From contig JAGCPV010000041.1 in NCBI GenBank assembly GCA_017965475.1, positions 1-48,619 of the forward strand: a stretch of 48,619 bases of DNA, in the 5' to 3' direction. Under the pieces are notes generated by a model. It saw only the letters and a list, made by a program, of their open reading frames with translations. It did no database searches and had not been told where the DNA came from. The translations under genes and the position numbers were made by a program. Source of the DNA: Prevotella sp. GTDB taxonomy: Bacteria; Bacteroidota; Bacteroidia; Bacteroidales; Bacteroidaceae. Below, one piece after another: positions 24,120 through 32,715 of the stretch (its first letter is position 1; every line of letters begins with the position of its first letter).

Positions 24120-25363
24120 CTGCTAATTCCTTTTATTGTTCTATATATTTTCCGTATAGCACGATATATGATAGAGGGCTGCATCTTTTTTAAGCATATT
24201 TCTATCGTTTTTATTTTTTTTTCAGGATATTTTTTCCAGAAATATGTTGTTAACCTAGGTTTGGTAACGCTAAAAGCAATACTTTGATTGGCTTTAAGTC
24301 CATTCTCATATGTAGTTTCTATTTTTTCTATATTTAGTTCCTCCAAAATAGAAGATCCTTTCTCTGTATATACAAGTACTATCGAGATCCCACGATCATC
24401 ATCCCAATTTTTTAATGTTTCTGGGAGCCCCCAATAATCTCCTATAGTCATGTCGCTTTGGCTAAGTCCATTTTTAGCGGGACAATCATAACATGATGGC
24501 CGAAGAAATAAATTATTTATAAAGCCTTGGAAAAATAAATCATTATACAATTTGTTGTATGTGGACCAACACTCATCTTTTCCATCAGTTTTGGAAGAAC
24601 AAGTGTTTTTATTCGTCTTTTTTTCAGACTTACGAAAATGAAATACTAACCCAGATTCTTTCCAGCTCTTAGACTTATCTCTAAAAAAGATACCCTCAAT
24701 GATTGGCAATTCTTTGATAACATGATTAGTGTTATATCCGTTTATTTGCTGTTGTCTAATATATAAAAGATAATCATCCCAAACCATAGGAGAAGGAACA
24801 CCATGGCATATAATATCTACAGTCAGTAATCGTTGGTAATCACGGCCAAGAAAACACTTCAGTCCTTTAATTTGGCACTGTGTTCCCGTAAAAAGAACCC
24901 ATCTTTCCTCATCAAGAAATTTCTTCGCCTTGACAAAACAGTCCTCCATTCGACTTTGCAAGTATTTGCTGCCACTGAAAGCTATCACATTTTCCATCGT
25001 TTCAGCATAGTCATGTACGACGCCCCAATCATCGTCAAATTTTGCACCAAAAACGACCCCTCCTCTTTCAATAATTACCTTGGCCAAAGCCATAAACACG
25101 CCACCTGATGAACTAGAAAGCCTAACCTTTTCATCACGATTTTTAGCAGCCCAAACCTTTAAGGGAATTCGTGTCTCTTTAATATGCAAAGCAGGGCATT
25201 TTTTCTCGCATTTCCCACAATCGATGCAAGAGTTAATGGCTATTTTAGGACGAAGAAACCCCTGTTCGTCTTTTTCCATGGAAATACAATTTTGGGGACA
25301 GGTAGCAACGCAAGCTGAACATCCGCAACACTTTTCCTGATTAAGAACTTGGGTAATATTCAT
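24116..25363 (-). CDS. FrhB-like (coenzyme F420 hydrogenase/dehydrogenase beta subunit family) Fe-S protein
   Basis: 415 residues. Two 4Fe-4S clusters sit at the N-terminus: C12, C15, C18, C22 and C46, C49, C52, C56 (CIDCGKCEKKCP). The FrhB N- and C-terminal domains follow, with SSSGGVFMALAK, VLFTGTQCQIKGLK, HGVPSPMVWDDYL and the cysteine pair PSCYDCPAK. In glycan loci this family is nearly always next to a pyruvyl transferase, as here. It is thought to handle redox of a sugar or pyruvate precursor, and true F420 use is not implied. A -7-like box lies at 25387-25394. Confidence 0.88.
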   Translation of the reverse strand: MNITQVLNQEKCCGCSACVATCPQNCISMEKDEQGFLRPKIAINSCIDCGKCEKKCPALHIKETRIPLKVWAAKNRDEKVRLSSSSGGVFMALAKVIIERGGVVFGAKFDDDWGVVHDYAETMENVIAFSGSKYLQSRMEDCFVKAKKFLDEERWVLFTGTQCQIKGLKCFLGRDYQRLLTVDIICHGVPSPMVWDDYLLYIRQQQINGYNTNHVIKELPIIEGIFFRDKSKSWKESGLVFHFRKSEKKTNKNTCSSKTDGKDECWSTYNKLYNDLFFQGFINNLFLRPSCYDCPAKNGLSQSDMTIGDYWGLPETLKNWDDDRGISIVLVYTEKGSSILEELNIEKIETTYENGLKANQSIAFSVTKPRLTTYFWKKYPEKKIKTIEICLKKMQPSIIYRAIRKIYRTIKGISR

Positions 25364-25386
25364 TAGTTTGTTGTTTTTATAGAATG

Positions 25387-25394
25387 CAAAGATA
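25387..25394 (-). promoter_or_regulatory. Putative -7 element for the FrhB/pyruvyltransferase pair
   Basis: Minus-strand TATCTTTG, 23 bases before the ATG. No good TTTG was seen at the usual -33 distance, so the call is weaker than the others. Confidence 0.5.
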
Positions 25395-25464
25395 CAATTT
25401 TTTCTGTATGGCAGAATGTTTTTTGCAATTTTTATGATTGTAAGAGCTACCCCATGATGGACAT

Positions 25465-25507
25465 ATCTGCAGCGTCACAGAACGGCTAATGGCATGCTGT
25501 ATCTGGT
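25465..25507 (+). pseudogene. 43-bp duplicate of the VapE 3' end (gene remnant)
   Basis: These 43 bases are identical to 22862-22904, codons near the C-terminus of the VapE gene (QRHRTANGMLYL). In the same frame an upstream TGA occurs at once and the frame runs downstream to a different stop, so this is a relic, not a gene. The repeat decamers that follow the intact VapE gene are missing here. It lies in the 269-base non-coding stretch 25364-25632, which otherwise holds only the flanking promoters. Confidence 0.9.
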
Positions 25508-25577
25508 AATTCTTTGTTGGTTGGTGAGTAGAGTTGTGTGATAATGATGTTGAATTGTCAAAATAGTTATTGAATTA

Positions 25578-25609
25578 TTTGGAAGTGTCAAAAGAATCAC
25601 TTATCTTTG
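25578..25609 (+). promoter_or_regulatory. Bacteroidetes promoter for the 25633 operon
   Basis: -33 TTTG (25578-25581), 20-bp spacer, -7 TATCTTTG (25602-25609), 23 bases before the ATG. The octamer TGTCAAAA occurs at 25556-25563 and 25586-25593, 30 bp apart, around the -33 box. Confidence 0.8.
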
Positions 25610-25632
25610 CAGTTATAAAATAAAGTTGAGAC

Positions 25633-26454
25633 ATGAAGAAAGTTTTTATTTCTTTATCCGTATTATTACTTACATTATTACTTGTAATAATTGTGGGTGC
25701 AATTACGATAAAGAAGTCTATTATTCATGTTCAACTACCGCATGGAGCCATCTTGCATGTCTTACCTGATCTTTTAAATCATCAGAAGGATGGCGCCATT
25801 ATAATTTGTCCTGGTGGTGGGTATAGTTATCTGCAAACGTGGTATGAAGGATATGCTTGGTTCCCCTTCTTTTATATTCAGGGATATACACCAGCTATGT
25901 TGGAATACAGGATGCCGAATCACGATTATAAGATTCCCATGACCGATGGGGCAGATGCTGTCCTGATGATGAGACGACATGCAAAGGAATGGTGTTTTGA
26001 TGCCCATCATGTCGGAATCATGGGTTCCTCAGCAGGTGGTCACCTTGCTTCAACGATGATGGAGATGGACCATGATGTGGTTCGCCCCGACTTCGGAATC
26101 CTTTTCTATCCTCTCATTTCCATGAAAAAGGAACTGACCCATATTGACTCGCATGATCAATTGTTGGGAAAGGATGCTTCTCAGCAATTGGAAGAACATT
26201 TTAGCAATGAACTACATGTTTCTGAAAAGACACCTCCTGCTTTTATCGCTGTTGCAAGTGATGATGGGTGTGTTAGTCCTCAGAATTCCGTGCTCTTTAA
26301 CGAGGCGATGCACGCTAAGAACCGTCGTGCGGAGCTCCATATTTATCCGTCAGGTGGTCATGGTTTCGTGTGTCACCGCAGATCAGAATATCGTGGAGAG
26401 GTGTTGGAAAAATTGGCAGATTGGTTAAGTCGTATGAAACTTCAAAAGATCTAA
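25633..26454 (+). CDS. Membrane-anchored alpha/beta hydrolase (esterase-like)
   Basis: 273 residues. An N-terminal hydrophobic segment (residues 5-25) acts as a signal anchor or uncleaved signal peptide. The esterase core has the oxyanion-hole strand IIICPGGGYSYL, nucleophile elbow GIMGSSAGGHLAS (S133), the acid region VASDDGCVSP and the catalytic His in SGGHGFVCH. It resembles the acetyl-esterase/BD-FAE group that removes acetyl or acyl groups from sugars. In a locus with many acyltransferases, a role in trimming O-acetyl groups is plausible. It is first in a run of six + strand genes. Confidence 0.88.
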   Translation: MKKVFISLSVLLLTLLLVIIVGAITIKKSIIHVQLPHGAILHVLPDLLNHQKDGAIIICPGGGYSYLQTWYEGYAWFPFFYIQGYTPAMLEYRMPNHDYKIPMTDGADAVLMMRRHAKEWCFDAHHVGIMGSSAGGHLASTMMEMDHDVVRPDFGILFYPLISMKKELTHIDSHDQLLGKDASQQLEEHFSNELHVSEKTPPAFIAVASDDGCVSPQNSVLFNEAMHAKNRRAELHIYPSGGHGFVCHRRSEYRGEVLEKLADWLSRMKLQKI

Positions 26455-26457
26455 CGA

Positions 26458-27357
26458 ATGGTAAAAGTCAGCGTCATAATGCCTATTTATAACGTTGCCC
26501 CTTATCTGGAGGAAGCGTTTGACTCTATCCTGAATCAGTCATTAAGGGATATCGAGGTTATTGCGGTGAATGACGGATCGACGGACAACAGTGAGGAAAT
26601 CATCAAGAAGTATCAGCAAAAGGATGCGCGGATTATCTCTTTCTCTCAGAAAAACCAGGGACAGTCTGTAGCAAGAAATCTGGCATTACAGCATGCAACA
26701 GGAGAATATATCTATATGATGGATTCCGACGATGTGCTGACTGGTCCTGATGTTCTGCAGAAATGTTATGAATATGCAGAGAAGAACCATGCCGATTTCA
26801 TTTTCTTCGACAGGGATTGGTTGCTGGAAGACAAGACGGATTTTGCTGTGTCGTTGCATAGTACAAAGTATGTAGAAGAAAACAAGGCATATGATGGTGA
26901 GAGTCTGCTTAATCTGCTGCTTGACACCACATCATATAATTGTGTGGTATGGCTCCTGCTAATCAGGCATGATCATCTGAAGCGTCTTGGTTTGGATTTC
27001 TATCCTGGCATTATTCATGAAGATGAATTGTTCACAACCGTTCTTATGTTACGTAGTAGTTCCATATACTGTCTGAAACAATCTTTTGTGAAACATCGCG
27101 TCAGATCTGCATCAACAGTTGGAACAAAATTCACCCGCCGTAATATGGACTGCTATCTCACCGTGGCCGACGAATTGTTGCGTTTCAGCCAGAAACCAAT
27201 TATTCATAAGTTTCTGCGCTATACGCTGAGCAAAGTGTTCTACACAGGTCATTTTATCCCATACAAAGATAAACCTGCGGTTTTCTGGCGTGCCATGAAA
27301 TCCGGCTATTTGAAATATATCGGACTAAAGTCCTCACTCAAGTTTTTTACATGGTAA
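26458..27357 (+). CDS. GT2-family glycosyltransferase
   Basis: 299 residues. KVSVIMPIYNVAPYLEEAFD, VIAVNDGSTDNSEEII, QSVARNLALQHATGEYIYMM and the DxD in YMMDSDDVLTG (near residue 95) define a classic inverting GT-A enzyme. The acidic block PGIIHEDELFT near residue 180 likely holds the catalytic base. It starts 3 bases after the esterase stop, and the next start codon (27370) follows within 13 bases, so it is in the same operon. No C-terminal membrane segment is evident. Confidence 0.92.
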   Translation: MVKVSVIMPIYNVAPYLEEAFDSILNQSLRDIEVIAVNDGSTDNSEEIIKKYQQKDARIISFSQKNQGQSVARNLALQHATGEYIYMMDSDDVLTGPDVLQKCYEYAEKNHADFIFFDRDWLLEDKTDFAVSLHSTKYVEENKAYDGESLLNLLLDTTSYNCVVWLLLIRHDHLKRLGLDFYPGIIHEDELFTTVLMLRSSSIYCLKQSFVKHRVRSASTVGTKFTRRNMDCYLTVADELLRFSQKPIIHKFLRYTLSKVFYTGHFIPYKDKPAVFWRAMKSGYLKYIGLKSSLKFFTW

Positions 27358-27369
27358 TTGCAAATTAAT

Positions 27370-28344
27370 ATGATGAATATCTCTTATAAGCTACGGTTAC
27401 GTGCCAGATCCTTTCTGCATCCTATCAGGACGCTAAAGGCATTGTATTTCATTCATTATATCCACCCTACAGACAAATGGATTGAGATTCAGAAAACTAA
27501 TCCCAGAAAGGCAATAGACATGAAGTGGAACAGGTTCTATAGGGAGAAGTTCCCATGGAAGAATCCACGGACGTTGGATGAAAAGATGACATGGCTTTCT
27601 GTTATGAGCGACACCTCAAAGTGGACCGAGTATTCTGACAAATATGAAGTGCGTAAATACATAGAGAGTCTTGGTCTGAAAGATATCCTGACAGAATGCT
27701 ATGGTGTGTGGGATAAGGCTGAGGATATCGATTTCGACAGTCTTCCGGATAAGTTTGTCGTTAAATGTACGCACGATTGTGGCAGTACGGTAGTCATACG
27801 TGATAAAAGTAAGATGAATAAGCAGGAAGTTGTCGATTTCTTGCAGGCACATTTGAATGTAAACTATGGCTATGAATGGTGTGAACTCCACTACACCACT
27901 ATTAAACCCAGAGTGATCGCAGAGAGTCTGATAGAGTTGGGAGATGGTACAGAGGATCTTATTGACTATAAGATTAATTGTATTCACGGAGAGCCTCAAT
28001 ATGTAGAGGTCATCTATGGTCGCCAACTGAAGAGTGATGGAGGCTCAAACCATGCGGTGTTCGACCTCTATGACATCCACACTTGGCAGCCGATGCGTCA
28101 ATATAAGACAAACTTAACCGATCACTTCCGGGATATACCTCGCCCCCAGAACTTGGAGAGAATGATAGAAATAGCCGGGAAGATCAGTCAGGGCTTCCCA
28201 CAAGTTCGTGTTGATCTTTACAATGTAAATGGGAAAATATACTTCGGTGAGATGACGTTTTTCTCGGCATCTGGCATGAACAACGATTTGTCCAGGGAGT
28301 TCCAACTTATGATAGGCGACAGGATTCATCTACCTAAAGTGTAA
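27370..28344 (+). CDS. TupA-like ATP-grasp protein (putative amidoligase)
   Basis: 324 residues. The N-terminal segment RKAIDMKWNRFYREKFPWKN and LDEKMTWLSVMSD is typical of the ATP-grasp TupA family (PF14305). Then come FVVKCTHDCGSTVVIRDKSK (ATP-binding Lys/Gly region near residue 130), DYKINCIHGEPQYVEVIYGR, and the metal-ligand end FPQVRVDLYNVNGKIYFGEM. TupA was first linked to attaching glutamate to teichuronic acid; in capsule loci relatives probably join amino acids to sugars by amide bonds. ATG at 27370 (or 27373) is preferred to TTG at 27358. Confidence 0.88.
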   Translation: MMNISYKLRLRARSFLHPIRTLKALYFIHYIHPTDKWIEIQKTNPRKAIDMKWNRFYREKFPWKNPRTLDEKMTWLSVMSDTSKWTEYSDKYEVRKYIESLGLKDILTECYGVWDKAEDIDFDSLPDKFVVKCTHDCGSTVVIRDKSKMNKQEVVDFLQAHLNVNYGYEWCELHYTTIKPRVIAESLIELGDGTEDLIDYKINCIHGEPQYVEVIYGRQLKSDGGSNHAVFDLYDIHTWQPMRQYKTNLTDHFRDIPRPQNLERMIEIAGKISQGFPQVRVDLYNVNGKIYFGEMTFFSASGMNNDLSREFQLMIGDRIHLPKV

Positions 28345-28345
28345 T

Positions 28346-29359
28346 ATGACATCATTCATGATGACAGAGACAAGAGTGCGAGAAAAAAGATTAGAATGGA
28401 TAGACTGGATGAAGGCCTTAGGCATTTATCTGATAGTTCTGGGCCATTTCTATTCTGTAGGTGAAAAGTCTATCTATGTTTTTCACGTTCCTCTGTTTTT
28501 TGTGATCTCAGGTTTTCTGAACAAGAAGGAAGTTGATGGGCAGGTGTTTTGGAAAAAGCTATGGTATAACCTGGCTGTTCCGATGCTGCTGATGGCAGTC
28601 ATCAATTTTGCCTATCACAGCATCCTGCAGTTCTTCAATGGATCATTCTCTTCAGCTGACGCTTATTGGTTTGTACGTAATGTCGCATTCGGAATGGTTT
28701 CTGGATATGATACACTGTGGTTTGTGTTTACTTTGATGGTGCTGAAGATTATATTCCAGTATTGTTTTTCCAGGAAGTTGTTTTATTCTTTATCAGTCGT
28801 TATGATGGTGTTGGCATACGTTTACAATCATATTGACCTTTCCGGGCTTCCTTTCTTTCTGAAAGAACCGAATGCCGTCGTAGATGTATGTACGGCTTAT
28901 CCTTTCTTTGCCCTTGGCGTGCTGTTGCGCAATTACAAGGAGATGATAAATGCTTTGAATAACAAGGTGATGCTTATTGCTGCGTTTGTTTGTGGACTTC
29001 TTCTTGTTGCTCTGTGTTGTTCGTATAATGGTTACGTTGGTATGTTCCGTTGTGATTACGGTGAAAACATTTTCTTGTTCTTGGTAGGAGGCGTCGCAGG
29101 TACTGTGATGATATGGGCCTTGTCTGTGTTATTCGGATGTGCCCCCAAGGTTATTGCCATTATTTCCAGAGGTACTATTATCATACTCGGATTACATAAG
29201 ATACTGATAGATTTGGTGTGGGTATTTGCTGCTCCATCTGTTATGGATGTTGTCTTTGCCGCATTGATCTTACTATTGTTCATTCCGTTTATTATCGCTA
29301 CAGAAAAATATTTTCCTCTTATGGCGGGGAAATATCGTATAAAATTAAGTAAAGGTTGA
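28346..29359 (+). CDS. Acyltransferase-3 family membrane protein
   Basis: 337 residues with many membrane helices. The start has REKRLEWIDWMKALGIYLIV then LGHF (family H), followed by VPLFFVISGFLNKKE (F-x-x-S-G). The C-terminal part GTIIILGLHKILIDLVWVF matches the family's last helices. The WIDWMKALG form resembles the gene at 12794 more than the RIEYIDAMRG group. It starts one base after the TupA-like stop, so coupling is tight. The acceptor glycan is unknown. Confidence 0.9.
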   Translation: MTSFMMTETRVREKRLEWIDWMKALGIYLIVLGHFYSVGEKSIYVFHVPLFFVISGFLNKKEVDGQVFWKKLWYNLAVPMLLMAVINFAYHSILQFFNGSFSSADAYWFVRNVAFGMVSGYDTLWFVFTLMVLKIIFQYCFSRKLFYSLSVVMMVLAYVYNHIDLSGLPFFLKEPNAVVDVCTAYPFFALGVLLRNYKEMINALNNKVMLIAAFVCGLLLVALCCSYNGYVGMFRCDYGENIFLFLVGGVAGTVMIWALSVLFGCAPKVIAIISRGTIIILGLHKILIDLVWVFAAPSVMDVVFAALILLLFIPFIIATEKYFPLMAGKYRIKLSKG

Positions 29360-29378
29360 GAACGAAATTTATGCTATC

Positions 29379-30425
29379 ATGTTGAAAGATAAGAATACTA
29401 ATCGTCCCCCAAGGAATTCCAGTATTGAATTATACCGGATCATTGCAACATTTGCTGTGCTGATTGTCCATTTTAATGGGTGGTTTTTGGGAGACTGGCC
29501 TCTTCCTGCCTATGATATAAGCAATCCGACATTATTTAGGACAGGACAGATGATCATCAGTGCTGCTGTGATAATCTGCGTGAATATGTTTGTTATTATA
29601 TCGGGCTACTTCGGTATAAGACTGAAACTTAGTTCGATCCTGAAATTAATTATTTACTTGGCCTTAATATATGTACCATTGTATATCGTGAAATGTGTCA
29701 GTGATCATGAATTCGTATTGACTGATTTTATTGAGAGATGCTGTGTTATCTCCTACGCAGGTTATTTCATTCAGTGCTATTTCATGCTGATGATATTATC
29801 ACCTGTGATTAATGCATTCATAGATAAATATGGAAGGGGCAGTCTTAAATGGGTTCTTCTTTTCTGGGGGTTGGAGTTCTGGTTTGATTGTATCATGGAA
29901 GTAGAGGAACTGGGATATAATCGTGGCTATTCAGTTATTCATTTTGTACTCATGTATATGATCGCCCGATGCATCAAACTCTATGAAGATGATATTAAAA
30001 GGATTAAATCATGGATTTGGGTGTTGGGTTATCTGCTCTCAACCATTGTCATTATATTCAGTTTTGTGGCAGGTGTAAAGTGGTGTTGGAATTACTCTAG
30101 TCCTATTGTCGTTTTTTCATCTGTCTGTTCTTTCCTGCCATTCCTTTACAAGACGTTTCATAATAAAGTCATTAACTGGATAGCAAGTGGTACCTTGGCG
30201 GTTTATATCATACATGTAACAAACCGCATCCAAACTCTTCTGGAGACGGTGGATAGGAATCTTCTGGACACAAAAAGCTATCCCATGTATTTGATTCTGA
30301 TTTCAGTTGTTATATTTATTACTTTTATAGTATCGGCTTTATATGGCATAGTATGCAATTATATTTCAAGTCGAGTGACGAAAGGTATTGACAAGAAAAC
30401 GAAGTCTGTTTTGAGTTTTGAATAG
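29379..30425 (+). CDS. Acyltransferase-3 family membrane protein (WecH-like branch)
   Basis: 348 residues. The N-terminal motif SSIELYRIIATFAVLIVHFN with the paired NMFVIISGYFGI belongs to the WecH/YiaH-like branch of acyltransferase-3, distinct from the other six in the window. Ten or so hydrophobic helices follow, ending in a basic tail (VTKGIDKKTKSV). It probably O-acetylates a lipid-linked or surface sugar. The start lies 19 bases after the previous stop, in the same operon. Confidence 0.88.
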   Translation: MLKDKNTNRPPRNSSIELYRIIATFAVLIVHFNGWFLGDWPLPAYDISNPTLFRTGQMIISAAVIICVNMFVIISGYFGIRLKLSSILKLIIYLALIYVPLYIVKCVSDHEFVLTDFIERCCVISYAGYFIQCYFMLMILSPVINAFIDKYGRGSLKWVLLFWGLEFWFDCIMEVEELGYNRGYSVIHFVLMYMIARCIKLYEDDIKRIKSWIWVLGYLLSTIVIIFSFVAGVKWCWNYSSPIVVFSSVCSFLPFLYKTFHNKVINWIASGTLAVYIIHVTNRIQTLLETVDRNLLDTKSYPMYLILISVVIFITFIVSALYGIVCNYISSRVTKGIDKKTKSVLSFE

Positions 30426-30457
30426 TGTATAGTTAAACTAATATTTGTATTTGCATT

Positions 30458-31501
30458 ATGAATGACAGTAAGAGAATAGAGTATATTGATGCCATGCGTG
30501 GCTTTACTATGTTGTTGGTTGTTGCGCATCATGTGGCAGCATTTTGTTTAGGCATAGGTGACTACGTTCCTTCGATCCATCCTGTCCTATGCGAATTCAG
30601 AATGCCTCTTTTCTTTTTTATCAGCGGTTTTGTTCTGTATAAGGAAGAAACAATATGGAATGCAAGTTATGCTACAAAATTTCTGTTGGTAAAGAAATTT
30701 CCCGCACAAATTATTACGACGTCCATCTTCTTCTTTGTTTTTCTTATAATCAATCATATTGGTGTTATAGAAGGCTTATATACTGACTCGAAACTGGGTT
30801 ATTGGTTCACTTTGAGTTTGTATTTGTTCTTCTGCGTATATGCAATCTGTAGATATGTTTTATATCTTATTCATTGTAAAAGCATCTATACTGATATCAT
30901 CATCCTTTCAGTGGGCGCTTTGTTCTTCTTGTTGTTTTATGTCCCATCTGTTTTCTCGAAGTTGCCGATAGAAAATGACATAAAGGACCTCCTGTCAATG
31001 GAGAAGTGGGGTTACTTCCTTTTCTTTACGATCGGTACATTATTCAGGAAGCACTTTAATAAGGTTCAGACAATTCTTGATAAGACACCTGTTCTTATGA
31101 TTTGTCTGGTTATCTTCTTTGGCTTCAATTTGTATTATGTTGAATTAAGAGCCACACATATCAACCTATTAGAATTAACCACTGCCCTTACGGGAATCGT
31201 CATCGTCTTCTCTTTCTTCAGAATCCATCAGGATTTATTTAAAAAAGATAGGTTCGTAGGGAGGTGTTTACAATATGTGGGCCGAAGAACCTTGGATATT
31301 TATTTACTGCATTATCTTTTGCTTCCTGTTAATTTAAAGATGTATTTTACATCTTTGGCAGAACATCCTATACCTATTATCGAACTAACAATTACGTTAA
31401 TTATTATGCTAATAATTGTAGCAGGATGTCTGGTTATTAGTAGGATCTTGAGAATGAGTCCCACATTGGCCTATCTGCTATTTGGAGTAAGAAAACGATA
31501 A
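30458..31501 (+). CDS. Acyltransferase-3 family membrane protein
   Basis: 347 residues. RIEYIDAMRGFTMLLVVAHH and MPLFFFISGFVLYKEE give the family N-terminus; GRRTLDIYLLHYLLLPVNLK and LRMSPTLAYLLFGVRKR the C-terminus. It is a close relative of the gene at 13895, 16 kb away, sharing both ends nearly residue for residue. It is the last + strand gene here and its stop lies 2 bases from the convergent GT4 stop at 31504. No terminator is obvious between them. Confidence 0.9.
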   Translation: MNDSKRIEYIDAMRGFTMLLVVAHHVAAFCLGIGDYVPSIHPVLCEFRMPLFFFISGFVLYKEETIWNASYATKFLLVKKFPAQIITTSIFFFVFLIINHIGVIEGLYTDSKLGYWFTLSLYLFFCVYAICRYVLYLIHCKSIYTDIIILSVGALFFLLFYVPSVFSKLPIENDIKDLLSMEKWGYFLFFTIGTLFRKHFNKVQTILDKTPVLMICLVIFFGFNLYYVELRATHINLLELTTALTGIVIVFSFFRIHQDLFKKDRFVGRCLQYVGRRTLDIYLLHYLLLPVNLKMYFTSLAEHPIPIIELTITLIIMLIIVAGCLVISRILRMSPTLAYLLFGVRKR

Positions 31502-31503
31502 TG

Positions 31504-32688
31504 CTAGGATATGTCCTTTATTGCGGCGAAGAACTTCTCCGCATACACATCCTTGTCGAAGAGCTTGGCACGATCAATTGAAGCTGCTGCCATTTGTTTC
31601 CTTTTCTCAGGATGATTGTATAAATCGAGGATGGCGGAGGCAAGGTTGTTAACAATGTTGTCTCTATTGACAATTGTTGCAACTCCTTCGCAGATCTCTG
31701 GAATTCCACCACTTCGTGTTGTGATAAGGGGCAGACCTGCTGCTAATGCTTCGACGATTGTTAAACCAAACGGCTCATCCCACATAGACGGTAATGCAGC
31801 AATGTCAGCGAGATGTAAATAGTCTGGTACGTTTTTGTATGGGATGAAACCTGTGAAGACGATTTTGTCTTCAATGCTTTTGGCTTTATTCTTTAGTGAG
31901 CGAACAAATTCATCTTCGTTTTTTGCATTGCCATAGAAAGTGCCACCGATGATCATTAACTTAATATTGGGGTAGTCTTTAAGCTGGAGCATGGCATCTA
32001 TGAGTTCTGATATACCCTTTTCTTTGTTAATGCGGCCACTATATACAATGACAAAGTCATTGCTGTTGAGCCCTATTTCTTCACGCTTTAGGCTTGGTTT
32101 TTCTTTTGGAAAGAAATTCTTCGTGTCTATAGCATTGTAAAGGGTTTGTGTTCTACAATCCGGCATGAAATCGGAAATGCTTTCTTTGATAAAGTCAGAA
32201 CAGGTTAGAATCAGGGATAAGTTATTTTGAAATGCTCTATGATATGGTATCCTTGATTTGCGGGCTTCGTTATTCATGTGTATGATGATATTTCTATACC
32301 CTCTTTGAGATAGTTTATATGCATGACCATCACTGTTCTCCAATATGATGTAGTCATAATGCCTGTTCTTGATATCAGCATATGCTTTCTCGAAATAGTA
32401 TTCTATAAAGTAGTTGAAATAGTCTTTAGAAGAGTATCGGAAGAGCTTAAAAAGTTTCCTTTCCAACCGGGCCTTCAAACTACTGACATCAATATAATGA
32501 TAGTGATTAACTTCAGAAGCCAAGGCAGGATGTCCAACTACTTTGTCATCCCATGGGCTGTATATTGTAATATCATGCAGATGATGAATGTTATTATATT
32601 CGAGATAGAAATCTATCAGGTTCTCCACCGCTCCACCTTGTACAGCGGGGATGGGGAGCATGCCACATGTTAAAACTGCAAGTTTCAT
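31504..32688 (-). CDS. GT4-family glycosyltransferase
   Basis: 394 residues. MKLAVLTCGMLPIPAVQGGA VENL is the GT4 N-terminal loop. The donor domain has FVIVYSGRINKEKGISELID near residue 210, FTGFIPYKNVPDYLHLADI, and the box WDEPFGLTIVEALAAGLPLI near 300, then RSGGIPEICEG. It is the last gene of the long minus-strand operon. The W-D-E-P-F-G form is that of capsule and LPS hexosyltransferases; donor unknown. Confidence 0.92.
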   Translation of the reverse strand: MKLAVLTCGMLPIPAVQGGAVENLIDFYLEYNNIHHLHDITIYSPWDDKVVGHPALASEVNHYHYIDVSSLKARLERKLFKLFRYSSKDYFNYFIEYYFEKAYADIKNRHYDYIILENSDGHAYKLSQRGYRNIIIHMNNEARKSRIPYHRAFQNNLSLILTCSDFIKESISDFMPDCRTQTLYNAIDTKNFFPKEKPSLKREEIGLNSNDFVIVYSGRINKEKGISELIDAMLQLKDYPNIKLMIIGGTFYGNAKNEDEFVRSLKNKAKSIEDKIVFTGFIPYKNVPDYLHLADIAALPSMWDEPFGLTIVEALAAGLPLITTRSGGIPEICEGVATIVNRDNIVNNLASAILDLYNHPEKRKQMAAASIDRAKLFDKDVYAEKFFAAIKDIS

Positions 32689-32715
32689 AATCTCATCTTT
32701 TATGTGTTATTAATC

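Noticed and set aside
25556..25593. TGTCAAAA direct repeat around the 25578 promoter as an operator
   Set aside because: Two AT-rich octamers are easily found by chance in such sequence; kept only as a note.
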